The notes under the pieces: model-generated
Told to the model about the DNA's origin: nothing
Database searches by the model: none
Seen by the model: the letters and a program-made list of their open reading frames with translations, nothing else
Origin: an uncultured Oscillospiraceae bacterium
GTDB taxonomy: Bacteria; Bacillota_A; Clostridia; Oscillospirales; Oscillospiraceae
Length of the DNA stretch: 24,787 nucleotides
Assembly (NCBI GenBank): GCA_947631675.1
Contig: CANRMG010000007.1
Coordinates: 1 to 24,787 of the forward strand
Reading direction: 5' to 3'
Program-made: the position numbers and the translations under genes
Shown: positions 21,105 to 24,787 of the stretch, piece by piece
How the letters are laid out: every line of letters begins with the position of its first letter
How positions within the stretch are numbered: position 1 is the first letter of the stretch

Positions 21105-21191
21105 ATCGGGGAGCTTGTGTTACAGGCTGAGAGGAAGGTAACGACCTTCGACCCTTACACCTGATACGGATAATGCCGTCGTAGGGAAGAC
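21105..21191 (+). promoter_or_regulatory. TPP riboswitch (thi-box) aptamer
   Basis: The conserved thi-box blocks occur in order: GGGGAGC, GGCTGAGAGGA (21125-21135), CGACCCTTACACCTGATACG (21149-21168), GATAATGCCGTCGTAGGGAA. The P1 strands, P3 arm (GAAGGTAACGACCTTC) and pyrophosphate-sensing loop are all present. Binding of thiamine pyrophosphate should favour the terminator that follows and switch off thiW-thiM-thiE-thiD-cytX. Confidence 0.97.
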
Positions 21192-21204
21192 ATGATCGTT
21201 TTTT

Positions 21205-21243
21205 CGGAGACGCCGCGTCAGGCGTCTCCGGTTTTTTATTTTT
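21205..21243 (+). terminator. Riboswitch expression-platform terminator
   Basis: CGGAGACGCC (21205-21214) pairs perfectly with GGCGTCTCCG (21221-21230), followed by a long T-rich tail (GTTTTTTATTTTT). It lies between the TPP aptamer and thiW, so control is by transcription termination. Confidence 0.93.
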
Positions 21244-21265
21244 CCGGCCAATGGAGGTAAGACAA

Positions 21266-21784
21266 ATGAAAAAGACGAATACCCATAAGCTCACGCTGGC
21301 GGCGCTGCTGTGCGCGGTGGCGGTGGTGGGAAGCATGTTCTCCTTCCCCGTGTTCGGCAGCAAGTGCGCGCCGGTCCAGCACATGGTGAACATCATCTGC
21401 GCCGTGCTGCTGGGGCCCTGGTACGGCGTGGGCGTGGCCTTCGCGGCCAGCCTCATCCGAAACCTTCTGGGCCTTGGGAGCCTCATGGCCTTCCCGGGCA
21501 GCATGTTCGGCGCGCTCCTCTGCGGCGTGGTGTACTGGAAGGCGAAGGCCCTTCTGCCCACCCTGCTGGCGGAGGTGTTCGGCACCGCCATCCTGGGCGG
21601 GCTGTGCGCCTATCCCGTGGCTATTTTGTTCATGGGCCAGAGCGCCGCGGACATCGCCTTTTACGCCTATATCATCCCCTTCCTCATCTCCACTGCCGCG
21701 GGCTCCATCCTGTCCGGCATCCTGATCTACTCCCTGGACCGGACGAAGGTCCTGGCGAAGATGCAGGCCCAGATGGGCGCCTGA
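21266..21784 (+). CDS. thiW: Thiazole-specific ECF transporter S component ThiW
   Basis: The 172-residue membrane protein has about five to six helices and the ThiW-like segments KLTLAALLCAVAVVGS near the N-terminus, FPVFGSKCAPVQHMVNIICAVLLGPWYGV, and ASLIRNLLGLGSLMAFPGSMFGALLCG. It is the substrate-binding S unit of an energy-coupling-factor importer and should take up the thiazole half of thiamine (hydroxyethylthiazole), using shared EcfA/A'/T units encoded elsewhere. The ATG at 21266 is chosen because GGAGG lies about 8 bases before it; a start at 21251 is upstream of that site. It is the first gene behind the TPP riboswitch, directly before thiM. Confidence 0.9.
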   Translation: MKKTNTHKLTLAALLCAVAVVGSMFSFPVFGSKCAPVQHMVNIICAVLLGPWYGVGVAFAASLIRNLLGLGSLMAFPGSMFGALLCGVVYWKAKALLPTLLAEVFGTAILGGLCAYPVAILFMGQSAADIAFYAYIIPFLISTAAGSILSGILIYSLDRTKVLAKMQAQMGA

Positions 21785-21802
21785 GCCGCGAAAGGAGACG
21801 CC

Positions 21803-22624
21803 ATGTTCGGACAGATGCTGGAGAACGTGCGCACCCGCGTGCCTCTCATCCACAACATCACCAACTACGTGACGGTGAACGACTGCGCCAATATCCTCCT
21901 GGCCTGCGGCGGCAGCCCCATCATGTCTGACGACGCGGGCGAGGTGGAGGAGATCACCTCTCTCTGCGGCGGGCTGAACATCAACATCGGCACGCTGAAC
22001 CAGCGGACCATCCCCGCCATGCTGGCGGCAGGCCGGCGGGCCAACGCCCTGGGCCACCCTGTGGTCCTGGACCCGGTGGGGGCCGGGGCCTCCACCCTGC
22101 GCACCAACACCGCCCTGAAGCTCCTGGAGGAGGTAAAGTTCGCCGTGGTCCGGGGCAACGTCTCCGAGATCAGGGCCCTGGCCTCCGGCCACGGCGGCGC
22201 CCGTGGCGTGGACGCGGACGTGTCGGACCGGGTGACAGAGGAGAATCTGGACCAGGCCGTGGCCTTCGTAAAGGCCTTCGCCGCCCGGACCGGCGCCGTC
22301 GCCGCCGTCACCGGTGCCATCGACATCGTGACGGACGGCAAAACGGCCTTCTGCATCCGCAACGGCCACCCGGCCATGAGCCGCGTCACCGGCACGGGCT
22401 GTCAGCTCTCCGCCATGACGGCGGCCTATGTGACCGCGAACCTGGACGATACCCTGACCGCCGCGGCCGCAGCCGTGGCTGCCATGGGCCTGTGCGGCCA
22501 GATCGCCTACGACCGCATGGGCCCCGCAGACGGCAGCGCCTCCTACCGCGGCTACATCATCGACGCCGTATACAACCTCACGCCCCAGGCGCTGGAGGAG
22601 GGAGCAAGCTATGAAGTGCGATAA
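21803..22624 (+). CDS. thiM: Hydroxyethylthiazole kinase
   Basis: The 273-residue enzyme phosphorylates 4-methyl-5-(2-hydroxyethyl)thiazole for thiamine salvage. Markers are the N-terminal PLIHNITNYVTVNDCAN (14-30), NIGTL, VVLDPVGAGAS (87-97), GNVSEI (118-123), and the anion-hole and catalytic segment VTGTGCQLSA (195-204) with Cys200. Length is normal for ThiM. AAAGGAG precedes the ATG. Its end overlaps thiE by 14 bases, so the kinase and the enzyme that uses its product are made together. The thiazole should come from the ThiW transporter encoded just upstream. Confidence 0.97.
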   Translation: MFGQMLENVRTRVPLIHNITNYVTVNDCANILLACGGSPIMSDDAGEVEEITSLCGGLNINIGTLNQRTIPAMLAAGRRANALGHPVVLDPVGAGASTLRTNTALKLLEEVKFAVVRGNVSEIRALASGHGGARGVDADVSDRVTEENLDQAVAFVKAFAARTGAVAAVTGAIDIVTDGKTAFCIRNGHPAMSRVTGTGCQLSAMTAAYVTANLDDTLTAAAAAVAAMGLCGQIAYDRMGPADGSASYRGYIIDAVYNLTPQALEEGASYEVR

Positions 22625-23255
22625 GAGGACCACGCTGCTCTACGCGGTGACGAACCGGGCCTGGGTGGGCGAGATGACCCTGATGGAACAGGTGGAGGCG
22701 GTGCTGAAAAACGGCGCCACCTGCGTCCAGCTCCGGGAGAAAGATCTGGACGAGGCGTCCTTTCTGGCGGAGGCCAAAGAGATGGCGGCCCTGTGCCGCC
22801 GCTATCATGTGCCCTTCATCGTCAACGACAACGTGGATATAGCCGTCGCCTGCGGCGCAGATGGGGTCCACGTGGGCCAGGAGGACATGGCCGCCGGGGA
22901 CGTGCGCCGCCGGGTGGGGCCGAATATGCTGGTGGGCGTGTCCGCCCATACGGTGGAGGAAGCCCTGGACGCGGTGAAAAACGGCGCGGACTACCTGGGA
23001 CTGGGCTCCGTGTTCTCCACCTCCACCAAGCTGGACGTGGACCTGATGAGCCGGGAGACCCTGCAGGCCATCTGCCAGGCGGTGGACGTGCCCACTGTGG
23101 CCATCGGCGGCATATCCAAAGAGAACATCCTGGACCTGGCCGGCAGCGGCATAGACGGCGTGGCGGTGGTATCCGCCCTCTTCGGCGCGCCGGACCCGGG
23201 CGCGGCGGCGGCGGAGCTGGCCGCCCTGGCTCAGGAGATGACAGGCAACAACTGA
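22611..23255 (+). CDS. thiE: Thiamine-phosphate synthase
   Basis: The 214-residue TIM-barrel enzyme joins HMP pyrophosphate and thiazole phosphate to give thiamine phosphate. Family motifs are VQLREKDLDE (39-48), FIVNDNVDIA (69-78), DGVHVGQEDM (84-93), GVSAHT, DYLGLGSVFSTSTK (127-140) and VPTVAIGGIS. All fit an active ThiE. The reading frame starts inside the thiM 3' end. The downstream gap to thiD is 111 bases and carries two hairpins without a T-run, so transcription probably continues. Confidence 0.97.
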   Translation: MKCDKRTTLLYAVTNRAWVGEMTLMEQVEAVLKNGATCVQLREKDLDEASFLAEAKEMAALCRRYHVPFIVNDNVDIAVACGADGVHVGQEDMAAGDVRRRVGPNMLVGVSAHTVEEALDAVKNGADYLGLGSVFSTSTKLDVDLMSRETLQAICQAVDVPTVAIGGISKENILDLAGSGIDGVAVVSALFGAPDPGAAAAELAALAQEMTGNN

Positions 23256-23263
23256 ATACTTTG

Positions 23264-23330
23264 GAAGCTCCTCCGGGCCCGCGCCCGGAGCTTCGAGCGG
23301 CACATTGGGGGCACCACCTTATGCCGCTAT
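23264..23330 (+). other. Two hairpins in the thiE-thiD spacer
   Basis: GAAGCT-CCT-CCGGGC (from 23264) pairs with GCCCGGAGCTTC (to about 23294) with a three-base bulge and CCGC loop. AGCGGCA (from about 23296) pairs with TGCCGCT (to about 23328) around a G- and C-rich loop. No U-tract follows either stem. They may stabilise or mark a processing point in the thi mRNA. Confidence 0.45.
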
Positions 23331-23366
23331 AGAAAACGATGCTGGAAAGAAAAGGAGTGACGCATT

Positions 23367-24179
23367 ATGCAAAAGCACACAGCATTGACCATTGCAGGCA
23401 GCGACTGCAGCGGAGGCGCCGGGATACAGGCCGATCTGAAGACCATGACCATGAACGGGGTATTTGCCATGAGCGCCATCACGGCCCTCACCGCCCAGAA
23501 TACCACCGGCGTGACAGGCATCTTCGAGACCACCCCGGCGTTCCTGGCCCAGCAGCTGGACATGATCTTCGACGACATCCGCCCGGACGCGGTGAAGATC
23601 GGCATGGTATCCTCATCCGGTCTCATCGAGACCATCGCGGAGCGGCTGGCCCGCTACGGGGCGAAAAACATCGTGGTGGACCCGGTGATGGTATCCACCA
23701 GCGGCTCGGCCCTCCTGGAGACCGAGGCGGTATCCACCCTGAAGAAAAAGCTGCTGCCCCTGGCGCTGGTGATCACGCCCAACGTCCCGGAGGCGGAGGT
23801 CCTCTCCGGCATGTCCATCGCCACCGAGCGGGACATGGAGACAGCCGCTAAGGCCCTTTACGAGTCCTACGGCTGCGCCGCGCTGGTGAAGGGCGGCCAC
23901 AGCGTCAGCGACGCCAACGACCTGCTCTACGGGCCGGAGGGCCCGGTGTGGTTCAGGGGCAGGCGCATCGACAACCCCAACACCCACGGCACCGGCTGCA
24001 CCCTGTCTTCCGCCATCGCGGCGAACCTAGCCAAGGGCTTCTCCCTGACCGACTCCGTGCGCCGGGCCAAGGAGTACATCTCCGGGGCCCTGGCCGCCAT
24101 GCTGGACCTGGGAAAGGGTCGGGGGCCCATGGACCACGCCTTCTGCCTGACGGGCGAGTACGCAAAGGAGGCGCGCTGA
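23367..24179 (+). CDS. thiD: Hydroxymethylpyrimidine/phosphomethylpyrimidine kinase
   Basis: The 270-residue ribokinase-fold enzyme phosphorylates HMP and then HMP phosphate to HMP pyrophosphate, the second substrate of ThiE. Motifs: TIAGSDCSGGAGIQADLKT (8-26), which closes over the pyrimidine; DAVKIGM; VVDPVMVSTSG (103-113); TPNVPEAE; and the catalytic NTHGTGCTLSS (205-215). AAAGGAG is 9 bases before the ATG. The next gene, a CytX-like permease, starts directly after the stop, with its ribosome site inside the last thiD codons, which ties HMP uptake to its phosphorylation. Confidence 0.97.
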   Translation: MQKHTALTIAGSDCSGGAGIQADLKTMTMNGVFAMSAITALTAQNTTGVTGIFETTPAFLAQQLDMIFDDIRPDAVKIGMVSSSGLIETIAERLARYGAKNIVVDPVMVSTSGSALLETEAVSTLKKKLLPLALVITPNVPEAEVLSGMSIATERDMETAAKALYESYGCAALVKGGHSVSDANDLLYGPEGPVWFRGRRIDNPNTHGTGCTLSSAIAANLAKGFSLTDSVRRAKEYISGALAAMLDLGKGRGPMDHAFCLTGEYAKEAR

Positions 24180-24180
24180 C

Positions 24181-24787
24181 ATGAAGGAAAAACGCACCTC
24201 TCTATTTGAAAACGGCCTCATCTGGTTCGGCGCGGCCGTATCCATCGCCGAGATCCTGACGGGCACCTACTTCGCGCCCCTGGGCTTTCCCAATGGTTTT
24301 CTGGCCATCATCGTGGGCCACATCATCGGCTGCGGGCTGCTGTTTCTCGCCGGCCTCATCGGCGGCCGGACCCGGAAAAGCGCCATGGAGACCGTGAAGA
24401 TGAGTTTCGGCCAGAAGGGGAGCCTGCTGTTCTCCCTTCTGAACATCCTGCAGCTGGTGGGCTGGACCGGCATCATGATCTACGACGGGGCCCTGGCCGC
24501 CAACGGCATCCTGGGGGCCGGCCGCTATGTGTGGTGCCTGGTGATCGGCGCGCTCATCGTGGTGTGGGTGCTGGTGGGCATCCAGAACCTGGGCAAACTG
24601 AACACCGTGGCTATGGGCGCGCTGTTCGTGATGACGATCATCCTCAGCTTCATCATCTTCCGGGACGGCGCCGCCGGTACCATCGACCCGGAGGCCATGA
24701 CCTTCGGCGCGGCGGTGGAGCTGGCGGTGGCCATGCCCCTTTCCTGGCTTCCCCTCATAAGCGACTACACCCGGGACGCGGAAAAGC
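24181..24787 (+). CDS. cytX: CytX-like hydroxymethylpyrimidine permease, 3' end outside window
   Basis: The frame is open from the ATG at 24181 to the end of the window (202 codons), so the C-terminal half is missing. AAAGGAGG lies about 9 bases upstream, within the end of thiD. The visible part has about five membrane helices of the nucleobase-cation-symporter-1 fold: LIWFGAAVSIAEILTGTYFA (14-33), a second helix with GHIIGCGLLFLAGLIGG, the LLNILQLVGWTGIMIYDGA segment, and MPLSWLPLISDYTR near the end, which is the substrate-site helix. Cytosine permease relatives in thi operons are called CytX and are predicted to import HMP. This fits the pairing with thiD under the same TPP riboswitch. Confidence 0.9.
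   Translation, partial: MKEKRTSLFENGLIWFGAAVSIAEILTGTYFAPLGFPNGFLAIIVGHIIGCGLLFLAGLIGGRTRKSAMETVKMSFGQKGSLLFSLLNILQLVGWTGIMIYDGALAANGILGAGRYVWCLVIGALIVVWVLVGIQNLGKLNTVAMGALFVMTIILSFIIFRDGAAGTIDPEAMTFGAAVELAVAMPLSWLPLISDYTRDAEK

Noticed and set aside
21236..22633. A 465-codon minus-strand frame opposite thiW and thiM
   Set aside because: The plus strand encodes well-conserved ThiW and ThiM; the antisense frame shows no domain and runs into the riboswitch terminator.

Overview
The window is chromosomal DNA from a GC-rich low-GC-phylum bacterium, most likely a gut Clostridia of the Oscillospiraceae type (Flavonifractor/Intestinimonas-like). This placement is inferred from the gene families: a BceRS-BceAB module, Rex, RicT next to holB, ThiW/CytX thiamine salvage under a TPP riboswitch, and a bacterial serpin. 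Strong Shine-Dalgarno sites and sigma-A promoters support a Firmicute. No sequence search was possible, so the genus is a guess.

Layout. 1-1092 (+): the 3' end of a phosphohexomutase gene, then a secreted DUF1002 protein. 1109-1376: a structured intergenic repeat. 1372-7964 (-): a defence-like block. Read in transcription order it is a BceR-type regulator, a BceS-type intramembrane-sensing kinase, BceA ATPase, BceB permease, a small lipoprotein, a terminator, and then a lipoprotein serpin with its own promoter. Structured repeats lie at both ends of this block, in opposite orientation, and a third lies inside it. 8176-8760 (-): a cytidylate-kinase-like protein. 8919-9001 (+): tRNA-Leu(UAG) with a perfect palindrome directly at its 3' end.

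9137-16470 (-): a catabolic operon in transcription order tctC, tctB, tctA, sugar isomerase/epimerase, PHP phosphoesterase, xylulokinase, AraC regulator. It joins a tripartite tricarboxylate transporter to a sugar-kinase pathway. A terminator/attenuator after tctC probably makes the binding protein in excess. This stretch looks more AT-rich than its neighbours and starts beside a tRNA, so it may be an acquired island, but no integrase is visible.

16704-18750 (-): ricT and holB, a housekeeping pair conserved in Firmicutes. 18950-20991 (+): rex and mnmE, overlapping by 4 bases and divergent from holB. 21067-24787 (+): sigma-A promoter, TPP riboswitch with terminator, then thiW, thiM, thiE, thiD and a truncated cytX. 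This operon imports and phosphorylates the thiazole and pyrimidine halves of thiamine and couples them; no de novo thiC or thiG is seen here.

The most notable items are the repeat family, whose hairpin modules show compensatory base changes and whose near-identical copies flank the serpin/Bce block in inverted orientation, and the TctABC-sugar kinase operon, whose substrate cannot be named from sequence.
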